Source: DASUBV01 sp035532295
GTDB lineage: Bacteria; Actinomycetota; Actinomycetes; Streptosporangiales; Streptosporangiaceae
Direction: 5' to 3'
Length of the DNA: 64,000 bases
Assembly (NCBI GenBank): GCA_035532295.1
Contig: DATKRH010000104.1
Span: 15,183-79,182, forward strand
Shown: positions 16,121-24,910 of the stretch, in pieces
Numbering within the stretch: position 1 is the first letter of the stretch
How the letters are laid out: each line of letters opens with the position of its first letter
The notes under the pieces: model-generated
Seen by the model: only the letters and a program-made list of their open reading frames with translations
What the model was told of the DNA's origin: nothing
The model's database searches: none
Made by a program: the position numbers and the translations under genes

Positions 16121-17263
16121 ATGCGGCCGATCGGCGAACCCTCTGCCGTGGAGGCGCGGCCGGCAGCCGGCGCGGCCGTGAGCGAGCAGCCCGGGCTCGA
16201 CAGCAAGCCGGCCGACGCCCTGCTGGTGGCCGTCGATGCCATGGGCGGCGATCACGCGCCCGACGAGATCGTCGCCGGAGCAGTGGCGGCGGCCCGCGAG
16301 TACGGCATCCGGGTGGCCCTATCCGGCCGCCCCGGCCTGCTGCGTCCCCTGCTGGTCCGGCACGGGGTCGTCAGGCACGGGCCGTCGGACGAGGTCTGGG
16401 TCGTCCCGGCCGAGGAGGCGCTGGGCATGGACGAGGGCGCCCTCGCCAGCTGGCGGCGCCCCCGGTCCAGCATCGCGGTCGCCTGCCAGCTGGTCCGCCG
16501 CGGGCAGGCCGCGGCGGTCGTGTCGGCCGGGTCGACCGGCGCCATCGTGGCCACCGCGAGGCTCCGGCTGCGGCCCCTGCCCGGGGTCACCCGCCCCGCG
16601 CTGGCCGTCGTCCTGCCGACGCGGCCCGGCCCGACCCTGCTGCTGGACGTCGGTGCCATCGCCGACCCCAAGCCCGAGATGCTGGTGCAATTCGCCCAGC
16701 TCGGGGTCGTCTACGCCCAGGTCGCCTGCGGCATCGCCGAGCCCCGCGTCGGGCTGCTGACGATCGGCGCCGAGCCGGGCAAGGGCAACAAGCTGGCCAG
16801 GCGCGCCCAGGAGCTGCTCGCGGCCGACCCGCCGCACGGCGGCCCGCCGCTGAACTTCACCGGGAATGTCGAGGGCGGCGACCTGCTCGCCGGGAAGGTC
16901 GACGTCATCGTGACCGACGGCTTCACCGGCAATGTCGCTCTCAAGACGCTGGAAGGCACGGCGAGTTACGCGGCCCGGCAGCTGCGCGAGGCACTGGGCG
17001 GATCCCGCGCCGCCCGGATCGGCGCCCTGCTGCAGCGGCGCGGCCTGCGCGAGCTGGGCGAGCGGCTCGACGCCGAGAGCTACGGCGGGGCCGCGCTGCT
17101 GGGCCTGGAGGGCACCGTCGTCATCGCCCATGGCGCCGTCGCCGCCCGCGGCACCACGGCGGCCGTCAAGCTCGCGGCGGACCTGGCCAGTGCGGGCATC
17201 GCCGAGAAGATACGAGAGCGGCTGGCACCATCGCGCGGTGGCCACTTCCTGCGGCGCCCCTGA
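16121..17263 (+). CDS. plsX: phosphate acyltransferase PlsX
   Basis: PlsX converts acyl-ACP and phosphate to acyl-phosphate, the first step of bacterial phospholipid synthesis. The 380-residue product has VAVDAMGGDHAPDEIVAGA, the SAGSTGA motif, a DVGAIADPKPEMLVQFA segment, LNFTGNVEGGDLL and VTDGFTGNVALKTLEG, all characteristic. The N-terminus has about 30 extra residues before the conserved start; ATG at 16121 is the first start, but a later one cannot be excluded. The usual rpmF-plsX-rnc arrangement is absent: plsX stands alone, followed 49 bp later by argS. The DVGA-I-A-D-P segment is slightly divergent from the common DVGANVD form. Confidence 0.9.
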   Translation: MRPIGEPSAVEARPAAGAAVSEQPGLDSKPADALLVAVDAMGGDHAPDEIVAGAVAAAREYGIRVALSGRPGLLRPLLVRHGVVRHGPSDEVWVVPAEEALGMDEGALASWRRPRSSIAVACQLVRRGQAAAVVSAGSTGAIVATARLRLRPLPGVTRPALAVVLPTRPGPTLLLDVGAIADPKPEMLVQFAQLGVVYAQVACGIAEPRVGLLTIGAEPGKGNKLARRAQELLAADPPHGGPPLNFTGNVEGGDLLAGKVDVIVTDGFTGNVALKTLEGTASYAARQLREALGGSRAARIGALLQRRGLRELGERLDAESYGGAALLGLEGTVVIAHGAVAARGTTAAVKLAADLASAGIAEKIRERLAPSRGGHFLRRP

Positions 17264-17312
17264 CGCTCTCGCGGCGACTCCGGGCGCATCGTCCAGCCGA
17301 TAGGCTGGCTGA

Positions 17313-19064
17313 GTGACAGATCCGGAGGAGGCACTCGGGCGGCTGGTGCGCGGCGCGCTCGCCGCGGAGTTTGGCGAGCAGCAGGCGAATGCCGATCCGC
17401 TCATCCGGCCTTCGCAGTTCGCCGACTACCAGTCGAACGCGGCCCTGTCGCTGGCCAAGGCGCTGCGCAAGCCGCCGCGCGAGATCGCCACCGCGATCGC
17501 CGCGCGGCTGGCCGACCCGGGCCTGGACACCATGGGCCTGGACGGCGCCGTGGCGACCGCGGAGGTCAGCGGCCCCGGGTTCGTCAACATCGCGCTGCGC
17601 GACGAGTGGATAGCCGGGCAGGCGTCCAGCCAGCTGGCGGACCTGCGGCTGGGAGTCGCGCGGGCCGAGCCGGCCCAGCGGATCGTGGTCGACTACTCCG
17701 GCCCCAACGTGGCCAAGGAACTCCATGCCGGCCATCTTCGTCCCACCGTGGTCGGGGAGGCGATCGTCAGGGTCCTGGAGTACCTGGGCCACACGGTCAT
17801 CCGCGCCGCGCATCTCGGCGACTGGGGTACCCAGTTCGGCATGCTGATCGAGCACGCCGTGGACATCGGGGAGCGCGCCACCGGCGAGGAACTGGCCGCC
17901 GGCGAGTTCACGGCCTTCTACCAGGCCGCGCGGGCGAAGTTCGACTCCGATCCCGCCTTCGCGGGCCGGTCCCGGCAGCGGGTGGTCCAGCTGCAGGCCG
18001 GGGACGAGCAGGCGCTGCGGCTGTGGCAGATCCTGGTCGAAGACTCGATGAAGTACCTGCGCGACGTCTACGCCAGGCTCGACATCACGCTGACGGACGC
18101 CGACATGGACCCGGAGAGCTTCTACAACCCGATGCTCGCCGATGTCTGCGCGGAACTGGAGGACAAGGGCATCGCTGTCATCAGCGACGGCGCGCTCTGC
18201 GCGTTCCCGCCGGGCTTCACCGGCCGGGATGACAAGCCGGTGCCGATCATGCTGCGCAAGAGCGATGGCGGCTACGGCTACGCCAGCACGGACGTGGCGG
18301 CGATCAGGTACCGGCTGACCGAGCTGAACGCCAGCCGCATCATCTACGTGGTGGGCTCTGAGCAGCACCAGCACTTCGAGATGGTGTTCGCGGTCGCCCG
18401 GCAGGCGGGCTGGCTGACCGCCGAAGCCAGCGCGGAACATGCCGTCATCGGCCTGATGACCGGCCCCGGCGGCCAGCGGCTGCGGACCCGCAGCGGCGAG
18501 CAGATCAAGCTCATCACCTTGATAGATGAGGCGGTCGGCCGGGCCGAGGAAGTCATCAAGGACCGCTACGACGACCCCGAGTTGCGCCAGCAGATCGCCG
18601 AGCCGGTGGGCGTCGGCGCGCTCAAGTACGGCGATCTGTCGGTAGCCCGGGACTCCAGCTACGTACTGGACTTCGACCGGCTGCTCGCGCTGACCGGGAA
18701 CACCGGGCCGTACCTGCAGTATGCGACCGCGCGGATTCGCTCGATCTTCCACAAGGCCGGCCGCGATCCCGTCGCGTCCGCGAGCCCGATCACCTTCACC
18801 GAGCCCGCGGAGCGGGCCCTGGCCTTGCGGCTGCTCGGATTTGGCCGCGCCATCAGCGAGGTTGTCGTCGCGGCGGAGCCGCACAAGCTGGCGGCCTACC
18901 TGTTCGAGGTGGCGAGCGCGTTCACCACGTTCTACGAGCAGTGCCCCGTGCTCACCGCCGAGCCGGCGATCCGGGATAGCCGGCTCGCGCTGGCCGCCCT
19001 GACGCTCCGCACCCTGGAAACCGGGCTGCACCTGCTCGGCATCCCGGTCCCCGACCGCATGTAG
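17313..19064 (+). CDS. argS: arginyl-tRNA synthetase
   Basis: Charges tRNA-Arg. The 583-residue class I synthetase shows the N-terminal Add-1 domain, the HIGH-type signature HAGHLRPT at about residues 136-143 after DYSGPNVAKEL, DWGTQFGMLI, and the tRNA-arginine domain YLQYATARIRSIFHKAG. The final DALR domain ends in the typical LHLLGIPVPDRM. The second signature loop is LMTGPGGQRLRTRSG, a degenerate KMSKS as in many ArgS. GTG at 17313 opens the frame directly at the conserved N-terminus. Probably co-transcribed with plsX (49-bp gap). Confidence 0.96.
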   Translation: MTDPEEALGRLVRGALAAEFGEQQANADPLIRPSQFADYQSNAALSLAKALRKPPREIATAIAARLADPGLDTMGLDGAVATAEVSGPGFVNIALRDEWIAGQASSQLADLRLGVARAEPAQRIVVDYSGPNVAKELHAGHLRPTVVGEAIVRVLEYLGHTVIRAAHLGDWGTQFGMLIEHAVDIGERATGEELAAGEFTAFYQAARAKFDSDPAFAGRSRQRVVQLQAGDEQALRLWQILVEDSMKYLRDVYARLDITLTDADMDPESFYNPMLADVCAELEDKGIAVISDGALCAFPPGFTGRDDKPVPIMLRKSDGGYGYASTDVAAIRYRLTELNASRIIYVVGSEQHQHFEMVFAVARQAGWLTAEASAEHAVIGLMTGPGGQRLRTRSGEQIKLITLIDEAVGRAEEVIKDRYDDPELRQQIAEPVGVGALKYGDLSVARDSSYVLDFDRLLALTGNTGPYLQYATARIRSIFHKAGRDPVASASPITFTEPAERALALRLLGFGRAISEVVVAAEPHKLAAYLFEVASAFTTFYEQCPVLTAEPAIRDSRLALAALTLRTLETGLHLLGIPVPDRM

Positions 19065-19183
19065 CGCGGGCCGCGCGGGCTGGTCGGCGGGAAACCGCGG
19101 CCTGGGCAAATCTCCCGGCCGTTCCCGGGCAATTCCCGGGTTCGCCGGCCCGATCTCCCACCCCCGCCCGGCATGCTCGGGGC

Positions 19184-20032
19184 ATGGACAGGAACCGCGC
19201 ATCGAGCGCATCCAGCGCATCCGCTGACAACTGGCCCACGCAGCAGCTCTGGCCCGCACCCGGGCCGGGCGGTAATGGCGGCTATGGCCCCCCTCCGCCT
19301 ACTCCGCCTACTCCGCCTACGGGTCCCCACTCGGGTGGCGAGGGTCCGCGCCGGTCCGGGCGGCTGACCCGCTGGGTCATCGGCCTCACCGCCGCTGCAG
19401 TCCTCGTCGGCGGCGGCGCCATCGCGCTCGCCTCCACCGGACAGCCGGCGACAAACACCGGGCTGCTGGCCGCTGACAGCGGCCAGGCCGCGAGCAGCGG
19501 GCAGGCGGCCACCCTGAACACCGTGCTGAGCGCCGCCGGCTCGCCATCGGCGGCAGACCTGGCCGCCACCGCGCCGACCGGCACCACCAACGGCCCATCG
19601 GCCGCCGTCAAGCGCGGCGCCGCCTGCGCCCGGGCCGCCGGGCGGCTGCGGGCCGCGCACCATCCGCGCGCCGCGCGACGGGTCGGTGCGATCTGCCGCC
19701 ACCGGCTCGCGCGAGTCAGGCTGCTCGTGCGGGGCATCCACGGCCAGTTCACGTTCCAGACCAAGCGGGGCGCGAAGACGCTGGCGTTCGAGCGCGGGAC
19801 GATCCAGTCGGTGAGCGGCGCCGCCGTGACCGTCTCGGCTTCGGACGGCACCACCTGGACCTGGCATCTGGTCAGCACCACGGTGGTGCGCCAGGACCGC
19901 AAGAAGGTCGCCAGCTCCAGCCTGGCCGACGGCCAGCGCGTCTTCGTGGGCGGCCCCGTCGTCAGCGGCGCGGACAATGCGCGGCTGATCGTCATCCGCC
20001 CCGCGACCTCAACCACGGGACCCGCCTCCTGA
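19184..20032 (+). CDS. membrane-anchored protein with Pro-rich cytoplasmic tail and DUF5666-like extracellular domain
   Basis: 282 residues with a clear architecture but no assigned function. Residues 1-60 are Pro/Gly-rich, including a PPT tripeptide repeated three times (9-bp DNA repeat near 19300). One membrane segment follows (WVIGLTAAAVLVGGGAIALA, about 65-85), then an Ala/Ser/Thr/Gly linker and a basic region. The last 90 residues (GTIQSVSGAAVTVSASDG, TTVVR, LADGQRVFVGG) follow the beta-strand pattern of DUF5666 domains. The gene directly precedes a two-component system on the same strand, so it may be a regulated or sensed surface component of it. A strong hairpin separates it from the response regulator. 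Confidence 0.75.
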   Translation: MDRNRASSASSASADNWPTQQLWPAPGPGGNGGYGPPPPTPPTPPTGPHSGGEGPRRSGRLTRWVIGLTAAAVLVGGGAIALASTGQPATNTGLLAADSGQAASSGQAATLNTVLSAAGSPSAADLAATAPTGTTNGPSAAVKRGAACARAAGRLRAAHHPRAARRVGAICRHRLARVRLLVRGIHGQFTFQTKRGAKTLAFERGTIQSVSGAAVTVSASDGTTWTWHLVSTTVVRQDRKKVASSSLADGQRVFVGGPVVSGADNARLIVIRPATSTTGPAS

Positions 20033-20051
20033 CCGGACCGACTGAGGCATT

Positions 20052-20082
20052 CGGCCCCGCCGCGGTGATCGCGGCGGGGCCG
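20052..20082 (+). terminator. perfect 13-bp hairpin, probable transcription terminator or attenuator
   Basis: cggccccgccgcg (20052-20064) pairs perfectly with cgcggcggggccg (20070-20082) across a GTGAT loop, 19 bases after the stop of the preceding gene. There is no T-run, as is common for actinobacterial terminators. It lies 96 bp ahead of the response-regulator start and probably lowers read-through. Confidence 0.7.
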
Positions 20083-20178
20083 CGGGCACTGCGGGGACGG
20101 GTAACCTCTCAGCCTGGCGCGCCTCGGCCGGCTCATCGGGCCCCGAGTGCCCCGCACGCGAAGATTGGCCCGAGACTC

Positions 20179-20919
20179 ATGACCGACAGTGACCGAATCC
20201 CCCAGGTTCTCGTCGTCGACGACGAGCCGAACATCCGCGAGCTCGTCCAGGTGGCGCTGAAGTTCCACGGCTGCTCGGTGACCACCGCGGCCAGCGGCCG
20301 GGACGCCCTCCGGCAGGCGGAGGCCAGCCGTCCTGATCTCATCGTGCTCGACGTGATGCTGCCCGACCTGGATGGCTTCGAGGTCTGCCGGCGGCTGCGG
20401 GCGACCGGCAACGAGGTCCCCGTTATCTTCCTGACGGCCCGTGACACCTCCTCCGATACGGTCACGGGCCTGGCCATCGGCGGCGACGACTACGTCACCA
20501 AGCCGTTCTCCGTCGAGGCGCTCGTGGCCCGGGTGCGCGCCGTGCTACGGCGCGCGTCCAGGGCCGCCGGGGACCCTGGGCCGGGCGAGGACGCGGGGCC
20601 GCTGCGAGCCGGGGATGTCGAGCTCGACGAAGACCGGTGGACCGTGCACCGGGCGGGCGTCCCGGTCGAGCTGTCCCCGACCGAGTTCCGGCTGCTCGCT
20701 TACCTGATGCGACACGAGGGCCGGGTGCTGACCCGCGCTCAGTTGCTGGAGAACGTCTGGGGCTGGGACTACTCCGGTGAGTCGCAGATCGTCGAGACCT
20801 ACATCAGTTACCTGCGCCGCAAGCTGGACCCGCTCGGCCCGCCGCTCATCTACACCCAGCGCGGGGTCGGCTACAGCTTCCGGCCGCGGCACCGGGAGCA
20901 GGCCGGACCGGGCGCGTGA
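20179..20919 (+). CDS. OmpR/PhoB-family response regulator
   Basis: A 246-residue response regulator. The receiver domain shows VLVVDDEPNIRE, the phosphoacceptor Asp58 in LIVLDVMLPDLDGFEV, Thr in FLTARD and the Lys of YVTKPFS. The winged-helix output domain contains LSPTEFRLLAYLMRHEGRVLTRAQLLENVWGWD and ends with RGVGYSFRP. ATG at 20179 fits the usual start before the receiver domain. Its histidine kinase begins 24 bp downstream. It resembles the actinobacterial PrrA/TcrA-type regulators; the signal is unknown. Confidence 0.95.
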   Translation: MTDSDRIPQVLVVDDEPNIRELVQVALKFHGCSVTTAASGRDALRQAEASRPDLIVLDVMLPDLDGFEVCRRLRATGNEVPVIFLTARDTSSDTVTGLAIGGDDYVTKPFSVEALVARVRAVLRRASRAAGDPGPGEDAGPLRAGDVELDEDRWTVHRAGVPVELSPTEFRLLAYLMRHEGRVLTRAQLLENVWGWDYSGESQIVETYISYLRRKLDPLGPPLIYTQRGVGYSFRPRHREQAGPGA

Positions 20920-20943
20920 GCGCGAGCGCGAGATGAGAGCGAG

Positions 20944-22431
20944 ATGAGCGGTTCGCGGAAGCTGTCCCTGCGCGCCCGCATGCTCGTGCTGCTGATCGGC
21001 GTCACGACCATGTTCCTGCTGATCATGGGCATGGTCAGCACGATCGTCCTGGCCCGCAACGTCACCCGGCAGTTCAAGAGCAGCCTGGTGGCCGAGTCCA
21101 CCCACAGCCCCGCCGACATCGGCCAGCACCCGAACGGCTACGCGGCGGTCCTGATCACCCGCCGTCCGCTCAGCATCCGCCCCCTGACCGGGTACACGGC
21201 GACGACCGCGGCGCTGGCCGCGGCGGTGACGAGCCTGATGCAGCGGGCCGCGCAGGGCGCGCAGGGCGCGCAGGGCGCGCTGGGCGCGCTCCGGGACTAC
21301 GCGGGGTCCGGGAGCCTCGCGGGGCACGCGTTTGACCTGCCGGCCGCCGACGGGGCCCGGCTGGTGGCCGCGGCGCGCGTCGTGTCCCGCAAGGCCAGCG
21401 GCGGCCCCGGCGTGCTCGTCGTGGCGCAGCCGGCGAGCGCGGCCACCGGCCAGGTGCGCCGGTTCATCATCGCCGAGCTGATCACCGGCGGGGCCCTGAT
21501 CGCGCTGCTGGCCATCGGCGGTGAATGGCTGATCGGACGCGGCCTGGACCCGCTGGGCCAGATGGCCAGCACGGCCCACGACATCACCTCACGAGGCGAC
21601 CTCACCGCGCGGATGCCGGAAGCCGACGACCAGACCGAGGTAGGCCTGCTAGGAACGGCGATTAACACGATGCTCGACCGGATCCAGCAAGCCTTCGGCG
21701 CGCGGCTGCGTTCAGAGCAGAAGGTGCGCGAGTTCGCCGCGGACGCCTCACACGAGCTGCGGACTCCGCTGACCACGATCCGCGGCTACGCCGAGCTGTA
21801 CCGGCAGGGTGCGCTCGGGCCGGATCAGCTGCCGAACGCGATGCGCCGGATCGAGCAGGAGGCGCAGCGGATGAGCATGCTGGTCGCCGAGTTGCTGGAA
21901 CTGGCCAGGCTGGACCGGACCACCTCGCTGGACCTGACCGAGGCCGACCTGGCGGGCATCGTGCGGGACGCCGTCGCCGACGCGGCGGCCGTCGAGCCGC
22001 GGCGGCCCGTGCGAGCGGAGGCGCCGCCCCGGCTGGTCGCGGTGGTGGACGAGCCGCGCATCCGCCAGGTACTGGCGAACTTGCTGGCCAATGTGCGGGC
22101 GCACACGCCCGTGGCGGCCCCGGTCGCTGTCCGGCTGGGCACGATCACCGGCGGCATCCTGCTGGAGGTGGCCGACGGTGGGCCCGGAATGTCCGACGAG
22201 GATGCCGCACGGGCCTTCGACCGGTTCCACCGGGCCGCCGAGCGCGGCGATGGGGACGGGGACGGGGACGCCCGGGACGCCCGGGGCGGCCTGCGCAGCG
22301 GCGGCAGCGGGCTCGGCCTGTCCATCGTCCAGGCCATCGCGCACGCCCACGGCGGCCGGGCCACCCTGGAGTCCCGCCTGGGTCACGGCACCAAGGTCCG
22401 CGTCTGGCTACCCGCCCGCACCATCTGGTAG
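20944..22431 (+). CDS. sensor histidine kinase
   Basis: A 495-residue membrane kinase. The first membrane segment is at about residues 12-35, followed by an extracellular sensor of about 130 residues and a second membrane segment near residue 185. A HAMP domain follows (PLGQMASTAHDITSRGDLTARM). The dimerisation box is FAADASHELRTPLTTIRGY, with the phosphorylated His at about 270, and the ATPase region has an N box (LANLLANVRAHT), ADGGPGMS and SGLGLSIVQAIAHAHGG. The sensor loop holds a four-copy Ala-Gln-Gly repeat coded by a 9-bp repeat at 21250-21285. The last 24 bp overlap the convergent Fe-S gene. It presumably phosphorylates the upstream regulator. Confidence 0.95.
   Translation: MSGSRKLSLRARMLVLLIGVTTMFLLIMGMVSTIVLARNVTRQFKSSLVAESTHSPADIGQHPNGYAAVLITRRPLSIRPLTGYTATTAALAAAVTSLMQRAAQGAQGAQGALGALRDYAGSGSLAGHAFDLPAADGARLVAAARVVSRKASGGPGVLVVAQPASAATGQVRRFIIAELITGGALIALLAIGGEWLIGRGLDPLGQMASTAHDITSRGDLTARMPEADDQTEVGLLGTAINTMLDRIQQAFGARLRSEQKVREFAADASHELRTPLTTIRGYAELYRQGALGPDQLPNAMRRIEQEAQRMSMLVAELLELARLDRTTSLDLTEADLAGIVRDAVADAAAVEPRRPVRAEAPPRLVAVVDEPRIRQVLANLLANVRAHTPVAAPVAVRLGTITGGILLEVADGGPGMSDEDAARAFDRFHRAAERGDGDGDGDARDARGGLRSGGSGLGLSIVQAIAHAHGGRATLESRLGHGTKVRVWLPARTIW
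21250..21285. repeat. 9-bp tandem repeat, 4 copies, within the histidine-kinase sensor loop
   Basis: Four units of gcgcagggc (the last with one change, t for a) encode AQG/ALG repeats in the extracellular loop. Copy-number change would alter loop length without a frameshift. Confidence 0.85.
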
Positions 22432-24552
22432 CCGGCCGGAGCCGCCGCCCTCGATCGAGCGGACCAGGAGCTGCGCCACATCGACGACCTCCAGGGACTG
22501 CTTCGCCTCGCCGGAACTCTGCTTGGCGGCAACCGCGTCGCCGAGCATGACCATGCAGTAGGGGCAGCCGGTGGAGATGGTGTCCGGGTCGGTGCCCAGC
22601 GCCTCCTCGATGCGCTCGGTGTTGATCCGCTTGCCGATCCGCTCCTCCATCCACATCCGGGCCCCGCCGGCGCCACAGCAGAAGCCGCGCTCCTTGCAGC
22701 GGTGCATCTCCTGGGCCTTGACGCCCGGTACCTGCTCCATGATCTCGCGCGGGGCGGTGTAGATCTTGTTGTGCCGGCCGAGGAAACACGGGTCGTGGTA
22801 GGTGATCTTCTCGTCGATCGGGTTGACCGGGAGCAGCTTGCGGTCGGCGACGAGCCTGGCCAGCAGCTGGGTGTGGTGCATCACCTCGTAGTTCCCGCCG
22901 AGCTGGGGGTACTCGTTGGCGATGGTGTTGAAGCAGTGCGGGCAGCTCGCGACGATCTTGCGCGCTCCGGCCTCGTTCAGCGTCTCGATGTTCTGCTGGG
23001 CCAGCATGCTGAAGACGAACTCGTTGCCCATCCGGCGGGCCGGGTCACCGGTGCAGGTCTCGGCCGGGCCGAGCACCGCGAAGTTCACCTCGGCCGCGTA
23101 CAGGAGCTGGGCGATGGCCTTGGTCGTCTTGCGGGCCCGGTCCTCCAGCGCACCCGCGCAGCCGACCCAGAACAGGTACTCGACGTCGTCGCCGATCCGG
23201 CCGTCGACCACCGGGACCTCGAAGTCGAGCTCGGTGATCCAGTCCGTGCGCTTGCTGGCGCCCATGCCCCACGGATCGCCCTTGTTCTCCAGGTTCTTCA
23301 GCATCGCCGACGCCTCGGTGGGAAACGCGGACTCGATCAGCACCTGATTGCGGCGCAGGCCGCTGATGTGATCGAGGTGCTCGATGTCGACCGGGCATTC
23401 CTCGACGCAGGCGCCGCAGTTGGTGCAGGACCAGAGCACATCCGGGTCGATCACGCCGTTGACGGACGAGTCGCCCACCAGGGGCCGCTCCGCCTCGGCC
23501 TTCACCGAGTCCGGCAGCTTGTCCCGGGCCTCGTCCGAGCCGGCCAGCAGGTACGGGGCCTTGGCGAACGCGTGATCACGCAGGTCGAGGATGAGCATCT
23601 TGGGCGATAGCGGCTTGCCGGTGGCCCAGGCCGGGCACTGCGACTGGCACCGCCCGCACTCGGTGCAGGTGGCCAGGTCCAGCATGCCCTTCCAGCTCAG
23701 GTCCTCGATCTTGCCCAGGCCGAAGATGTCGGTGTCCGGGTCGGCTTCCTCGAAGTCGAGCACCTTGCCGTTCGAGCGCATCGGCTGCAGCGCGCCCAGC
23801 GCGTTCGGGCGGCGGGAGAACAGGATGTTCAGCGGGGCGATCGCGATGTGCAGGTGCTTAGAATAGGTGACGAAGACACCAAACCCCAGGATAACGGCCA
23901 GCTGGGCCAGGATGAACGTCGTCTCGATGGCGGAGTTGGCGCCGCGACTGAGCGGGGCGAGCCAGTGCCCGACCATCTGCGAGGCGAACGCGCCATGGGG
24001 GTAGGGGAAGTCCCCGGTATTGATCTGCGCGCCGCGGTAGATCAGCAGGGTCGCGACGACCAGGAAGATCCCCGCCAGCACCAGCCAGGCCGCGCCGGTG
24101 TGCGAGCCGGAGAAGCGCGACGCCCGGCCCTCCCGCTTCGGGTCCGAGCGCAGCCGGATCACCGTGAAGGTCACGATGCCGGCCAGGACGCCGACCGCGA
24201 ACAGGTCCTCCAGGAATCCCACCCAGGCCCAGGTCCCGATGCCGGGGATCGCGAACGTCTTGCTGAACAGGTCGCCGTAGGCCTCGATGATCGTCAGGAT
24301 CAGGATGATGAAGCCCCAGAACGTCAGGGCATGCGCCACCCCCGGAACCGTCCACTTGAGCAGCTTGCGCTGCCCGAACACCTCGGTGACCTGGGTCTGC
24401 GCATCCCGGCCCGGATGATCTCGGACGGCCGCGATCCGCTCCGGCGCGGGCTGGCCGGTCATCGCGAGCCGCTCCAGCCACCAGAGCCGGCGGCCGGCGA
24501 CCACCGCGGCGACCGCCGTCAGCGCAAGTCCGATGATGATGCGAAGGGTCAC
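22408..24552 (-). CDS. membrane-bound (Fe-S) oxidoreductase, heterodisulfide-reductase-related (CCG domain)
   Basis: A 714-residue membrane protein. The N-terminal third has about six hydrophobic segments, resembling a nitrate-reductase-gamma-like heme b domain. Two [4Fe-4S] ferredoxin motifs follow (CTECGRCQSQCP and CTNCGACVEECP), then two cysteine-rich CCG domains (HDPCFLGRHNKIY, RGFCCGAGGARMW, SCPHCFNT, GCPYCMVML). The layout matches actinobacterial homologues of M. tuberculosis Rv0338c, thought to pass electrons (for example from ETF) to menaquinone. GTG at 24552 follows GGGAGG by five bases, and longer in-frame starts have no support. The 3' end overlaps the convergent kinase gene. Confidence 0.9.
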   Translation of the reverse strand: MTLRIIIGLALTAVAAVVAGRRLWWLERLAMTGQPAPERIAAVRDHPGRDAQTQVTEVFGQRKLLKWTVPGVAHALTFWGFIILILTIIEAYGDLFSKTFAIPGIGTWAWVGFLEDLFAVGVLAGIVTFTVIRLRSDPKREGRASRFSGSHTGAAWLVLAGIFLVVATLLIYRGAQINTGDFPYPHGAFASQMVGHWLAPLSRGANSAIETTFILAQLAVILGFGVFVTYSKHLHIAIAPLNILFSRRPNALGALQPMRSNGKVLDFEEADPDTDIFGLGKIEDLSWKGMLDLATCTECGRCQSQCPAWATGKPLSPKMLILDLRDHAFAKAPYLLAGSDEARDKLPDSVKAEAERPLVGDSSVNGVIDPDVLWSCTNCGACVEECPVDIEHLDHISGLRRNQVLIESAFPTEASAMLKNLENKGDPWGMGASKRTDWITELDFEVPVVDGRIGDDVEYLFWVGCAGALEDRARKTTKAIAQLLYAAEVNFAVLGPAETCTGDPARRMGNEFVFSMLAQQNIETLNEAGARKIVASCPHCFNTIANEYPQLGGNYEVMHHTQLLARLVADRKLLPVNPIDEKITYHDPCFLGRHNKIYTAPREIMEQVPGVKAQEMHRCKERGFCCGAGGARMWMEERIGKRINTERIEEALGTDPDTISTGCPYCMVMLGDAVAAKQSSGEAKQSLEVVDVAQLLVRSIEGGGSGRLPDGAGG

Positions 24553-24910
24553 AGGGACCTCCCGGTGCGTCGTCAGGCCAGGCGGCGCCTGGCGGCGCGG
24601 TACCGCTGACAGCCTAGCCCGGCCTTGATCACGGCCGATGACCCGCGCGGCGGCAGCGGCGGCGCCCGTTGTCCCGGCATCGTACCGGGCGGTAACTTCG
24701 GCGGCGGCAGCGCCCGGCCAGGGCGGCCAGGTCCGCCGCCACGTCCGGCCCGAGCCGTCCCGCGACCTGGCGGTAGATCTCCGCCGGGGCCGCTCGTCTT
24801 CACATGCCGCGATCAGTCCGCTCAGCAGGCCCCCGGCGGCTACGGCCGATAGCCTGAGCCGGACGGAGTGCGGCGCACTCCCCAGATCGCAGCTGTCGAC
24901 GGAGCGTGAC
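24553..24910. other. 358-bp divergent intergenic region
   Basis: No gene supported. It separates the start of the Fe-S oxidoreductase (minus) from the GT87 gene (plus). It is uniformly GC-rich with repetitive gcggcggc stretches and no clear operator; both promoters must lie here. Confidence 0.5.
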